DNA of 52,674 nucleotides from Candidatus Eremiobacteraceae bacterium (GCA_035295225.1 DATGJI010000047.1:1-52674); one strand, 5' to 3'; counted from the first letter of the stretch, positions 42,573 to 52,200 are shown. Translations and numbers: made by a program. Notes: generated by a model not told the origin, from the sequence alone.

Positions 42573-43301
42573 ATGGCCACCTATAGACCTTCCTTTGGAT
42601 ATGGCGGCACGCCCGTGGTGTTCGCGATCCTGGCGGTTTTCGCGGCCGTCTTCTTGCTCGCGTTCGCCGGCCTCGGAGCGGCGTTCGTCCTTCAATTAGG
42701 ATGGCTGCCGAATGACGCCTGGTTCTTGTCCGGACAATTGTGGCGGCCGTTCACATTCCCGTTCGTGCATCTCTCTTTAATCCCGGTTTTGTTTGACGGA
42801 ATCGTCTTGTATTTCTTCGGCGGGTCGTTGGAGCGCGCGTGGGGCGGCTGGCGATTCGCCTTCTTCTTCTTCGCATCGGGGATCGTCGCTGGACTGATCA
42901 TGATGGCGCTGAGCCCGTGGCTCGGCGTGCCCGTGATGATCGGCATGGTCGGCAGTTTTGTGGCGGTGGTCGTGGCCTTCGCGGCCCTCAATCCATATGC
43001 GACCGTCTATCTATACTTCTTCCCGCTGCAGGCTCGCTGGCTCGCGGCATTCGTCATCATTTGGGAATTCTTCGGGAACTACGGGCGCTACGGCAGCATC
43101 CCGTCTGCGGCAGCCGTCGTCGGCGGCGTATCGCTCTTCGCGTGGGCGTTCACGGTGTTTCGCCCGCGTCTGAGCGGCGTGGATTTCCGCGGCTCAAATC
43201 TGCGCGAGCGTTACGACAAGTGGCAGCAGCGTCGCCGAATGCGATCGTGGCAGCGGCGAGTCGGGCGGATCGACAAGCCGGAAGACCTTTTCAAGCGCTG
43301 A
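42573..43301 (+). CDS. Rhomboid-fold membrane protein lacking the catalytic dyad
   Basis: 242 residues with six membrane segments. The rhomboid framework is clear: WRPFTFPFVHLSLIPVLFDG, then LYFFGGSLERAWGGWRFAFF. Where active rhomboids have GxSG, this protein has GMVG with Val126, the Asn of the oxyanion helix is Asp (VLFDG), and the last helices have no His (SIPSAAAVVGGVSLF). It should be a pseudoprotease. A basic C-terminal tail (SNLRERYDKWQQRRRMRSWQ) follows the last helix. Confidence 0.78.
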   Translation: MATYRPSFGYGGTPVVFAILAVFAAVFLLAFAGLGAAFVLQLGWLPNDAWFLSGQLWRPFTFPFVHLSLIPVLFDGIVLYFFGGSLERAWGGWRFAFFFFASGIVAGLIMMALSPWLGVPVMIGMVGSFVAVVVAFAALNPYATVYLYFFPLQARWLAAFVIIWEFFGNYGRYGSIPSAAAVVGGVSLFAWAFTVFRPRLSGVDFRGSNLRERYDKWQQRRRMRSWQRRVGRIDKPEDLFKR

Positions 43302-43314
43302 CAACTAATTCTGC

Positions 43315-43344
43315 TTGACTTGCCCGTCACTTAGTAACTATAGT
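43315..43344 (+). promoter_or_regulatory. Strong candidate promoter for the MocR-like gene
   Basis: TTGACT (43315-43320), 18 bases, then TATAGT (43339-43344). Both boxes are five of six to the sigma-70 consensus. Transcription would begin around 43351, so the message would start at or within two bases of the ATG at 43353: a leaderless transcript. Confidence 0.65.
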
Positions 43345-43351
43345 ATGTAAG
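43330..43351. promoter_or_regulatory. Palindromic candidate operator over the -10 and start site
   Basis: CTTA-N3-ACTATAGT-N3-TAAG, a 22-base site with 16 symmetrical positions. It covers the -10 box and start of the MocR-like gene, where a dimeric GntR-type protein would block its own transcription. Confidence 0.5.
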
Positions 43352-43352
43352 C

Positions 43353-44885
43353 ATGCCTAAATTAGCAGAACAGTCGGCCTTAATCTTAATTAAAAGCGCC
43401 CCGTTAAAGAATAGCGGCCCTCTTTATATGCAGGTCGCGGATGCGATCGGCCTGCTCATCGCAGAAGGCGGTCTGCAGCGCGGCTCTGTTATGCCTCGCG
43501 TGCGAGACCTCGCCGAAGAGCTTAAGGTCAGCATCGTCACTGCTGCCCATGCGTATCGTGTGCTCGGCGAGCGCGGCCTGCTCGCGGGCAGGCCGGGCGT
43601 GGGGACGTTTGTGGCGGAGTTACCGCCGCGACCCGCCGATACTCCCCACCCGGACGCGCGAGCCCTCGCATGGCAAGACGGCTACATCCGGCCGCGAGCG
43701 CAGACGAATCTCTCGTTCATCTATCGCCTGCCCCCGGCTTGCGGCCACGCACAGTTCGCGTTTTTCAGCGTGCCGTCGTACGGCGGCGAAATGCTGGCGC
43801 CGTCGCGCCGCGCCATGCGTCGAATCGCGCTCGACTCGGAGTTCAGCACCGTTCACCCCACGGACACGCAAGGCGCGCCCGATCTTCGGGCCGCCATCGC
43901 GGCGCACATGTGTGACGAGGGCATCGAAGTCGGCGCGGATCGCGTCCTTGTCACCAACAGCTACGAAGAGACGCTCGTACTGGCGCTGCTCGCGTTCTGC
44001 AACGAAGGCGACGCAGTGGCCATGGAAGACCCGAATCAATTCTGCCTCGTCGACGCGGTCCGGCTTCGAAATCTCCGGATGATCGGCATTCCCATGGACG
44101 ATAAGGGCATGCGCACCGACATACTCGAAGCGGCTGCCGCGCGCGAGCCCATCCGTCTCGTCGTCACCACGCCGCGCGCGCATAATCCCACCGGGCTCGA
44201 GATGCACCCCGCGCGCCGGCAGCATCTCATGGACCTAGCCGCTCGCCACAACTGGCTCGTCTTCGAGTGCGACCCCTTCGCGCCGCTCACGTACCGTGGA
44301 AAACCGCAGATGCCGCTGTACACCACGGACCGTGACGGCCGCGTGATCTATGCTCGCCCCGTTTCTCGTGGTCTTCTCATGAACATGGGCGCCACGCTCG
44401 CTACCGGGCGCGTGCTTGAACAGCTTATCCAGGCGAAGGACGTCATCGATCGCGGCTCCGATGTTTTCTTGCAGCTCGTGTTGCGCCGCCTGTTCGAGGC
44501 AGGCTCCATCGCGCGCCAGGATCTGCAGATGCGGCGCCAGTGGGCGGATCAACTGACTGCGTTGCTCGGCGCGCTCGAGCGCAACATGCCGCACGCTGTG
44601 CGATGGACGCGTCCGCGCGCAGGCGGTGCGGTCTGGGTGACCATGCCCGAAGGCTGCTCTGGCGATGCATTGCTCGTTCGCGCGCTGGAAAAGGACATAT
44701 CGTTCATTCCTGGCCGGGCTTTCTCGGTGAACGACCGGCATGAGCGCTCGTTCCGTCTCGCCATCGGGTCGCTGACGCCGGCGCAGATCATGGAAGGCAT
44801 CAAGCGGCTCGGTGCGATCACGTCTGTCTACGTGAATGAAGCCGCGCGCGGGCGCGTGCGCTCTCCCGTCTCAAAGGTCTCGTGA
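43353..44885 (+). CDS. MocR/GntR-type regulator with aminotransferase-like domain lacking the PLP lysine
   Basis: 510 residues. Residues 20-90 are a GntR winged helix (LYMQVADAIGLLIAEGG, VRDLAEELKVSIVTAAHAYR). The rest is a type I aminotransferase fold: HPTDTQGAPDLRAAIAAHM, VTTPRAHNPTGLEM and FRLAIGSLTP. The Schiff-base Lys expected after F-S is Arg339 (ARPVSRGLL), and the D-x-Y motif reads Asp307-Pro-Phe, so normal PLP binding is unlikely. The first 30 codons are AT-rich compared with the rest. The stop overlaps the VanZ-like start. Confidence 0.85.
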   Translation: MPKLAEQSALILIKSAPLKNSGPLYMQVADAIGLLIAEGGLQRGSVMPRVRDLAEELKVSIVTAAHAYRVLGERGLLAGRPGVGTFVAELPPRPADTPHPDARALAWQDGYIRPRAQTNLSFIYRLPPACGHAQFAFFSVPSYGGEMLAPSRRAMRRIALDSEFSTVHPTDTQGAPDLRAAIAAHMCDEGIEVGADRVLVTNSYEETLVLALLAFCNEGDAVAMEDPNQFCLVDAVRLRNLRMIGIPMDDKGMRTDILEAAAAREPIRLVVTTPRAHNPTGLEMHPARRQHLMDLAARHNWLVFECDPFAPLTYRGKPQMPLYTTDRDGRVIYARPVSRGLLMNMGATLATGRVLEQLIQAKDVIDRGSDVFLQLVLRRLFEAGSIARQDLQMRRQWADQLTALLGALERNMPHAVRWTRPRAGGAVWVTMPEGCSGDALLVRALEKDISFIPGRAFSVNDRHERSFRLAIGSLTPAQIMEGIKRLGAITSVYVNEAARGRVRSPVSKVS

Positions 44886-45265
44886 CCTTGCGCGGGTACC
44901 GCGCAAGACCCGCCGCTTGGTGGTGGATCACGGCGCTCGCGGCCGTGATCTTCTTCTATCTCGCCACGAGCAACGCGGTCTACGACCTCACCTCGCCGGC
45001 CGGCCTTGATTTTCACGTCGTGCTCCGCAAGGCATACAGCGTCATCGCGTTCGGGGTGATCGGTTACTGCGCAGCGCGAGCCTCTCGAGCCGGCGCCTCA
45101 TCTCCGGCTGCGTGGCAGGTCGGCTTGTGGGTCGCCGCGTTCAGCCTCGCAATCGAGATCGCGCAGGCTCTCACTCCGCCGCCGGAAGGGCTATTTTCAA
45201 ACGCACTCGATGTCGCGTGCGGTTTTGCCGGGGGCTGGCTCGGCGCGCTCTTCGTGCGGCGTTAG
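44882..45265 (+). CDS. VanZ-like small membrane protein
   Basis: 127 residues starting at a GTG inside the MocR stop (GTGA). Four membrane segments, with AFSLAIEIAQALTPPPEG and FSNALDVACGFAGGWLGALF matching the VanZ-like pattern (E-x-x-Q, then D-x-x-x-N/G). VanZ homologues confer low teicoplanin resistance in enterococci, but most family members are of unknown function. Coupling to the MocR-like gene suggests it is under its control. Confidence 0.78.
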   Translation: MTLRGYRARPAAWWWITALAAVIFFYLATSNAVYDLTSPAGLDFHVVLRKAYSVIAFGVIGYCAARASRAGASSPAAWQVGLWVAAFSLAIEIAQALTPPPEGLFSNALDVACGFAGGWLGALFVRR

Positions 45266-45279
45266 CCGTATATCGCCGG

Positions 45280-46239
45280 CTATTTCGTGGTTTTTACGAC
45301 GTCGTCCAATTTTGCGCGGTCGAGACGGACGACGCGCCCGCGCCGCAACTCAATCGCACCAAGATCCTCGAGGTGCGAAAGCGCCCGGCTGCCCATGTCG
45401 CGGACGGTGCCCACACGAGCGGCAAGGTCCGACTGTGTGATGCGCTCTACACCGCCGACACCGCGCGCCATGCCTTCGTCGGGTGACGCGTAGTCCAAGA
45501 GAACGCGCGCAATTCTTGTCAACACGCGCCCGAACGCGAGATTTCCGGCGGCACCCGACAAGCGACGTTGGCGCTGCGCAAAAAAGCGCGCGCAGCCGGC
45601 GGCAGCCTCGGGACTGCGCTGGAGCAGTTGCCGTACGAACGTGGCCGGAAGTTCGACCGTGTCCACATCGCCGCGAGCGATGACCGTGACCTCCGCAGTG
45701 CCTTCGTCGAAGACCGCCGCTTCGTTGAACATCGAGCACGGCGAGACGTCGTAGAGCACGATCTCGCGGTCTTCGTCGGTCGCGCGCGTGACTTCCACGA
45801 TGCCGCGGCGCACGATGCCGAGTTCTGCCCAATTCGTGCCTTCCGCGACGATCACCATACGGTCGTGATACGTGCGCTCCTTGGCGACGCGGTCGATCTC
45901 TCGCAGCAGATCCTTCGGCACGTTGCGGAACATCGTGCAGCGGCGTAGAAATGCGACGCGCGGGGCGTCGCCCGTGACGGACGGGTCGGGCAAGCGCGTG
46001 ATGCGAGCGATCCAGCGGCCGTCGCCCTGATTGCGGACATCCCATAGCGTGATGCCGCTGCGCTCGGATTCAACCGATGCGCGCAGCGCCTTGGGCTCGT
46101 GATCGTTGATGAATTCGACGAATTGGCCGGCGGCCAGCTTGTCGAACGACGCCAGCATACGGTCGTGCCGTTCCCATGTAGGGAACTGACGCAGATCAAC
46201 CCGTTCGACAGGTTCGGACGAAGTCGTGTTTCCCGCCAT
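45280..46239 (-). CDS. Crp/Fnr-family regulator with N-terminal DUF2249 domain
   Basis: 319 residues. Residues about 12-75 are DUF2249: VDLRQFPTWERHDRMLASFD and FVEFINDHEPKALR. A cNMP-binding-type domain follows (FLRRCTMFRNVPKDLLREID, MVIVAEGTNWAELGIVRRGI), then a Crp winged helix (RITQSDLAARVGTVRDMGSR, HLEDLGAIELRRGRVV). DUF2249 is usually found alone or near haemerythrin and nitric-oxide genes, so the fusion may sense redox or NO; that is inference. The Arg expected for cAMP phosphate binding is not evident. Confidence 0.85.
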   Translation of the reverse strand: MAGNTTSSEPVERVDLRQFPTWERHDRMLASFDKLAAGQFVEFINDHEPKALRASVESERSGITLWDVRNQGDGRWIARITRLPDPSVTGDAPRVAFLRRCTMFRNVPKDLLREIDRVAKERTYHDRMVIVAEGTNWAELGIVRRGIVEVTRATDEDREIVLYDVSPCSMFNEAAVFDEGTAEVTVIARGDVDTVELPATFVRQLLQRSPEAAAGCARFFAQRQRRLSGAAGNLAFGRVLTRIARVLLDYASPDEGMARGVGGVERITQSDLAARVGTVRDMGSRALSHLEDLGAIELRRGRVVRLDRAKLDDVVKTTK

Positions 46240-46594
46240 CAGCGTTGACGCGTTTCGTAGTGCGGCCGCCTATTCCTCGCCGCAGGTCGGCCCCGGCATA
46301 TCCACCCAGCGCTCGACCGTCGACAAATGCGAATCTAGGCCGGCCGCGAATCCTACGCGACGATGATTTCTAAACGTATCGGGCTCTGCATTCAAAGACG
46401 ACGAAACCGGGTCACGCGTAACGAGACCTCATACGGCCGGACAAGTACCTCAAACAGTTCGTGTGCGTGAAAGGAAAGTCGTGACGACCTTCGTGTCGCG
46501 TATCACGGCGCCGTCGAACGTGCGATGAAAACGGCATGAGGAGCGAACTATCGAGGGGGCATCGGCCGTTATATACATCGAAGGAATCATCGCC
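46240..46594. other. Divergent intergenic region, no gene recognised
   Basis: 355 bases between the Crp-type regulator and the exported protein at 46595. I see no coding frame with family character. TTATATAC at about 46569-46576 could be a -10 for the rightward gene but no good -35 is placed. The region could carry operators for the regulator. Confidence 0.45.
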
Positions 46595-47293
46595 GTGAAG
46601 AAACCGCCCCTCGCTCGCCTGGCCGCCGCGGTCGCGGGCGCCGCCGTTCTCGTGGTCCTCGCCGTCGGCGGCGGCGCGGGGTTCGCCGCGTCGTCTTCGT
46701 CGCCTGACGAATCGACCAAAAGCATCATCGACTTGATCATGCACAAGAATTCCGGTCTCAATTCATATCAGGCGCACGCGGTCTTGGATGTACGTCAATT
46801 GAATTTCCCGTGGCTGCACCCGGTGCTCGAAGGCACCGAGTACTACGGCCAGCCGGGTTTCACCGAACTCGATTTCCCTCACACGCCTTCGTACTTAAAG
46901 GGAATCACGAAAGTCGAAGGCACCGTTCTCTCTGCGCCGCGCTGGGAGCACTGTTACAACATCACGATTTCGACGCTGCCGGAGGCATATGTGCTGCACA
47001 TGGTGCCGAAAATAAACGGTGAAGTCTCAACCGTCGACGTGACGGTAGGACGCTCCGACGGTCAGCTGCAGCGCTTCGACTGGTACTATCACGACAGCGA
47101 TGACCACATCTCGCTCGTGCAGTATTACGGAACCGTGTACGGATACAGCGTCGTACAATCGCAGAGCTCGCAGATCACGCGCCACCACATCCACGCGGTC
47201 GGGCAGGCGACGTTCAGCGATTTCCAGTTCAACGTGCCGGTGCCGACGCCGACCCCGACGCCGTCAAACCCGCTGCACCAGTGCGATAACTGA
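46595..47293 (+). CDS. Exported protein of unknown function
   Basis: 232 residues from a GTG with AAGGA nine bases upstream. Signal peptide with LVVLAVGGGAGFAAS. The mature protein begins DESTKSIIDLIMHKNSGLNS and contains YQAHAVLDVRQLNFPW, FTELDFPHTPSYLKG and QRFDWYYHDSD, a beta-rich pattern reminiscent of LolA/outer-membrane lipoprotein-sorting relatives. A Pro/Thr tail follows. Family not certain. Confidence 0.68.
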   Translation: MKKPPLARLAAAVAGAAVLVVLAVGGGAGFAASSSSPDESTKSIIDLIMHKNSGLNSYQAHAVLDVRQLNFPWLHPVLEGTEYYGQPGFTELDFPHTPSYLKGITKVEGTVLSAPRWEHCYNITISTLPEAYVLHMVPKINGEVSTVDVTVGRSDGQLQRFDWYYHDSDDHISLVQYYGTVYGYSVVQSQSSQITRHHIHAVGQATFSDFQFNVPVPTPTPTPSNPLHQCDN

Positions 47294-47294
47294 T

Positions 47295-47372
47295 GATCTA
47301 ACCAAACTGTAGGGCGGACGTTTATCGTCCGGCGGCGGACCGTTAAGTTCCGCCCTACAGTTTGGTTAGATC
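47295..47372. repeat. Large inverted repeat with 24-base perfect arms between converging genes
   Basis: Left arm 47295-47318 and right arm 47349-47372 are perfect reverse complements, beginning GATCTAACCAAACTGTAGGG. The 30-base centre holds two degraded GGCGGACC-type hairpins. The TAA of the peptide-binding gene (47366-47368) lies in the right arm, and the left arm follows the preceding stop by one base. It can fold as a long hairpin in transcripts from either side. Confidence 0.9.
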
Positions 47373-49024
47373 GACCAATCCCACGGGTTCCACCACGGCG
47401 ATCCGACGTGGCTCGGGTGGTAGCCCGTGAAATCGGAGTTGGCTATCGTTATGTATCGTTCAAACCACAAGAAGATCACGGGCACCTGATCCGCGAGCCG
47501 ATCTTGCACGATAGCGTACTGCGCTTTGCGCACGGCCGGATCGTTCGACGTCAGCGCGATGTGCTCGGCAGTCTCGAGCTGCGGATCGCAGATACCATAC
47601 ACGTTCCAGCCGTTCGGCGGTTGGTTGTGGCACCCCCACAACACGTAGTCATCCGGGTCCGACCCGTTGCCCCAGCTCTCCACGATCGCATCGAATTTAC
47701 CCGACTGCTCGATGCCGCCTTCGGTGGCCGGGGCGTAAAGAAGATCTGAGGGAAAGTCTTTTATCTCGACGTCCACGCCGACGTCGCGCCATTCGCGCTG
47801 CACAACCTCTTGGGTGGCGGTAAGCGTCGCGGATCCCGTATAGCCCGACATCACGAGCAAGAGCGGCTGGCCGTTCTTGCGGCGGATACCGTCGGGACCT
47901 GGCACCCAACCTGCCGCATCCAACAATGCGCGAGCCCGCGCCGGGTCAAAGTCATACTTCGGAACCGACGGATTGTAGGCCCATAAGAATGGGGGCTGAT
48001 CGGAATCAGCCGCGATGTTGACGCCGTGTGTGATCTTCGAGATCAAGTCGGCTTTGTTTGTCGCATACGCGAGCGCGCGGCGCACGCGCACGTCATCGAG
48101 CGGCGGATGCGACGCGTTGAACCCGATGTCGCCGAAACGCGTGAAAGCGGTCGCGTAGATCTTCGTGCCGGGGATACCGGTCAAGCTCGGCATCTGCGCT
48201 TCGGAGGCGCGATAATAGACATCGATCTCGTGCGTCTTGATCTGCGTGAGCAGCGTGTTGTCGCTCGGCACGATGTGGTATTCGATCTCGCGCAGTCTCG
48301 GGGGGCCTCCGAAATAAAGCGGGTTGGCGACGAGCTTGACTTCGACGTCCTTCTCGTATGACACGACCTTGAACGGTCCCGTGCCGATCGGATGGTTGTT
48401 GAAGTCCGCCCGATTGAGGTCGGGCAATCCGGCGAGCAGGTGTTTGGGAAGGATGCAGAACGAAGTGCTCGACACCGCAAAGAACACGCGCACGAACGGC
48501 GCATACGGCTTCGCCAAGTGGACGACGATCGTATATTTGTCGGGTTCATCGATCTTGCTGACCAACTCGTATCCGGCGCGCGTCACCACGATGTTCTTGC
48601 GGTTCATGACGGTCTGAAAGGTGAAAAGGACGTCGTCCGCGTTGAACGGCGCGCCGTCTTGCCACTTCACGCCATGGTGGAGATGGTACGTGATCACGAG
48701 GCCGTCGCGGCTGATTCCGCCGTTGGCCAGTGACGGCACTTCGGTCGCGAGGTCAGGAACTAGCTCGCTCTTGTCGTTGACCCTGAGGAGAAAGCTCGCC
48801 CATAACATGCCGAGATCCGTGTCGATGGCTTGCGTGCCGATGAGGAGATTCAAGTTGTCGGGCACGAGACGCGAGCCGATGCGCAGAACGCCTGGATGTG
48901 TCCATTCGTGGACGCCGCCGAGCGACGCCCCGCTGTGCAGCGACGGGGTCACGCGAGTGCAGCCCGCGACAGAACCGCTCAACGCGAGCAGCGCCGAAAG
49001 AAATGCCGCGATTCGAACGCTCAA
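47366..49024 (-). CDS. Peptide/nickel-type ABC transporter substrate-binding lipoprotein (SBP_bac_5)
   Basis: 552 residues with lipobox SGSVAGC. Family signatures are VKWQDGAPFNADDVLFTFQT, PIGTGPFKVVSYEKDVEVKL, DIGFNASHPPLDDVRVRRAL and FDPARARALLDAAGW. It binds oligopeptides or related ligands in the periplasm. No permease or ATPase gene is adjacent, so it is an orphan receptor in this window. Its C terminus (WWNPWDWSI) reads into the inverted repeat, which supplies the stop. Confidence 0.92.
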   Translation of the reverse strand: MSVRIAAFLSALLALSGSVAGCTRVTPSLHSGASLGGVHEWTHPGVLRIGSRLVPDNLNLLIGTQAIDTDLGMLWASFLLRVNDKSELVPDLATEVPSLANGGISRDGLVITYHLHHGVKWQDGAPFNADDVLFTFQTVMNRKNIVVTRAGYELVSKIDEPDKYTIVVHLAKPYAPFVRVFFAVSSTSFCILPKHLLAGLPDLNRADFNNHPIGTGPFKVVSYEKDVEVKLVANPLYFGGPPRLREIEYHIVPSDNTLLTQIKTHEIDVYYRASEAQMPSLTGIPGTKIYATAFTRFGDIGFNASHPPLDDVRVRRALAYATNKADLISKITHGVNIAADSDQPPFLWAYNPSVPKYDFDPARARALLDAAGWVPGPDGIRRKNGQPLLLVMSGYTGSATLTATQEVVQREWRDVGVDVEIKDFPSDLLYAPATEGGIEQSGKFDAIVESWGNGSDPDDYVLWGCHNQPPNGWNVYGICDPQLETAEHIALTSNDPAVRKAQYAIVQDRLADQVPVIFLWFERYITIANSDFTGYHPSHVGSPWWNPWDWSI

Positions 49025-49125
49025 ATGAGGTTCTCCATCGGTCGCGTCTTCGCAGGACGCAGTACAACCCCGAATCTATTCGGAACGCAATCGGTTTGCT
49101 CCCGTACGAAGATGCGCGTCGCTTA

Positions 49126-49154
49126 TTGACGAACCCACGGCATCACGGTACGAT
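49126..49154 (+). promoter_or_regulatory. Candidate promoter for the TonB receptor gene
   Basis: TTGACG (49126-49131), 17 bases, TACGAT (49149-49154). The leader would be about 65 bases before the ATG at 49226. Confidence 0.45.
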
Positions 49155-49225
49155 TGCCGCAGTCGCCGAGTCCGTCTCGCTGGCGACATTCGGTATTTTC
49201 TTCGATAGAACGAGAGGGTCTGCTG

Positions 49226-52200
49226 ATGTCGGTCAACGTCCTTGGGCGCGTTGTCGCTTCACTCATCGTCGCAGGTCTCTGTCTGAGCGGCGCTGCGATC
49301 GCCGGCACCACAGGCGGTATTTCCGGACACGTCGCGGACGCAAGCGGCGCGCCGATAGCAAACGCGAAGATATCGGTCTCAGCGCCGTCGCAATCGGCGG
49401 CCGGCACGAGCGATGCGCGCGGTTTCTTCTCGGTCTTGGCCCTCACGCCTGACACCTACACGGTGACGGCCACGAAAGACGGTTACGACACCACGCAAGT
49501 AGCCGGAATAACCGTGCAAGCGGATCAGACTTCCACCGTCGCGGTCACGATGCGGCCTACCATCAAGGTGCTGACGACCGTGACCTCCACCGCCACGGCC
49601 GGCGTCGTGTCAAAATCGGTCACGGGAGATCTCTACGCGGTCAGCGCCAGCGCGGTGAATCGCTATCAGGGCTCTGCCGGCGGCGCCGAGACGTTGTACA
49701 GTCAGAACGGCGTCGTCGGATCGTTGCCGGGCGTCGTGCGCTCGATCGGCGGCGGCGGCGGCTACGGCGGTAACGGCAGCTTGAGCATACGCGGCGGATC
49801 AAACGATCAGATCGGTTTCGAACTCGAAGGCATTCCATTGAACCGCGGCTTCGACTCCGCGAACGCCACGTCGTTCGTCACGAACGGACTTTCCAGTCTC
49901 GAAGTCTATACCGGCGGTGCCCCCGCCGATTCCGGCCGTTCTATGGCCGGCTATATCAATGAAGTGATGCGTCGCGGAACGTATCCGGGCGGCGGCGACC
50001 TCACGCTCGTCGCCGGCGCGCCAACGTACAATCACACGATGCAGGCCGATCTGTACGGCGCGTCGCCCGATCGCAAGTTCAGCTACTACGTCTCCGAACT
50101 GGCGGTCAACGCCGATTACAATTTCGCGAACCGCGAGAACCTCGACAACCATGTGATCAACGTCGCGGCGAACGATCCCGGCTGCTTGGCGTTCAACACG
50201 CTCATGGGTCCCAATGTGCAATCCGAGATACCCACGCCGTTTCTCTCGTGCGGCAGCGCGCATAATCTCAACGTGCCCATCTCACAAGAGGTCTGGCAAG
50301 AGTTCGGAAACATCTCAGCGGCCGAGCGGGATACCGTCATCAATCTCCACTACGGCATCCTGCACAACGGCATGACCGACGATCTGCAAGCGCTCTGGGT
50401 CGGCGGCACGACCGGCAATCCGTACCCGTATTCGGGCGCGCATCTCGACCCCGCGCTCTACGCGCAAGGCCAGGGCGGCTCAGTCGTCAACGGTCAGCTG
50501 CAGTGGGTGTTCGGCACGCCTTACGTGGGCCCGAACAACGCTCCGTACGATCCGACGAAGCTCGGCACATACACCTGGCCCACCGCCGGCAACTCGATCG
50601 GCACGATCCCATCCAATTACGTCGACAGCCAGTCCACGCAATCCGGAATTGAGAAGGTCAGCTACACGCGTGCGTTGAGCTCATCGTCCTTCGCGCGGTT
50701 CTACGCGTACGCGTTATATTCGGCGTGGAACTTCGATCAAGCCACGAACGGCTTCGTGGGCGATTCGTTCTATCAATTGCACGACAACGCGACCGGCTAT
50801 ACGCTCAACTACCAAAATCAGTTGACGCAAGCGCACCTCTTGCGCTTCGACATTGACTACAGCAAGGATCTCTCGCTGCGCTACAACTATGCGCCGAATT
50901 TTCTCCAGGAGAACTTCTGGGCTGGCTGCGGCCTGTCGCTGACCGATCCCAATCTCCACACGTGCGCGCCGGGCGACCCGAACAACGTCGTCATGAAAGG
51001 CACACCGTTCGCGTACTGGAACGCGCTGCCGGAGATCAACACGGACGCGGCTTTGGCGGATTCGTGGAAGCCGAGCGATCGCTGGCTCTTCGACATCGGC
51101 GCGCGTTTGGATCGGTTCGAAGTCGGCCTCACGCCGTTGCAGATCCTCGGACCGAACGGCATCGCCGAGCAGTCGCAGAACCTCGCGGGCAACTGCCTGC
51201 ACGGTTATGCCTACGGCCCGACCGAACCGTGCTTTGCATACCTCACGGACCAAGTGAATACGCTCGGTAATCTCGGTCCGTCCGCGCTCCCGGGCGCGGG
51301 CCATTGGACGAACGTCTCCGGAGACTTGAACTTCAACGAGTTCAGCCCGCGTTTCGGCGCCACGTTCACAGCCTCGCCGCGCGACGTCCTTCGCTTCTCG
51401 GTCGGCCGCTATGTCGAGCCGCCCGCGACAGCGTACGAAGAGTACATCGGCGCGCCTCAGTTCGGACCGCAAGACACCGTTTCGGTGCTGAACAATTTCT
51501 ATGACGGTCTCGGGTTCACCGCAGTGCACAACGTCCAGCCGCAAGACAGCACGAACTACGATTTCTCGCTGGAGCACGCATTCGATCAAGGCTGGTCGGC
51601 AAAGGTCACGCCGTACCTGCGCGTGACGCGTGGTCAGATCCTCAACCTGCCCGTCGTTCCGACGAACCCGACGTTCGTCACGGGGTACAACTTTGGCGCT
51701 GCCCGCATCCGTGGTTCCGAGTTCTTGCTGCGCAAGGACCGCCAAACCTCAAACGGCTTGTCGGCTGTGCTGGCGGCGACGTACACGGACTCGAAAATCC
51801 GCTACGAGCGCGCGCTCGGCGGTCAGAACTTCATCGACGTCATCAACGCATCCATCGCTGCGTATAACACGCAGTACAACACGCACTACGCCTCGCTCGA
51901 TCCCAATGGGTACTACTCGCCGTCTTTGACCCAATCGCCGGGTTCAACTACCCCGTCCTACGACGTCCGCTTCACCGTGAACCTCAACCTGGATTATCGC
52001 GTGGGAGGTTGGGACATCACGCCGACGTTCAACTATCAGTCCGGCAACCCGTACGGCGACTCGCTGAATTTCCCCGACGTGCATTGCTACGGGTCTGCTA
52101 ATCCGAATGCGCCGGCCATCCCGACGCCCGGCTGCATACCGCAGCTGGCGGGGAACGAGATGTTAGGTCCGCTGGCCAACGGGCCCGACCCGTATACCAA

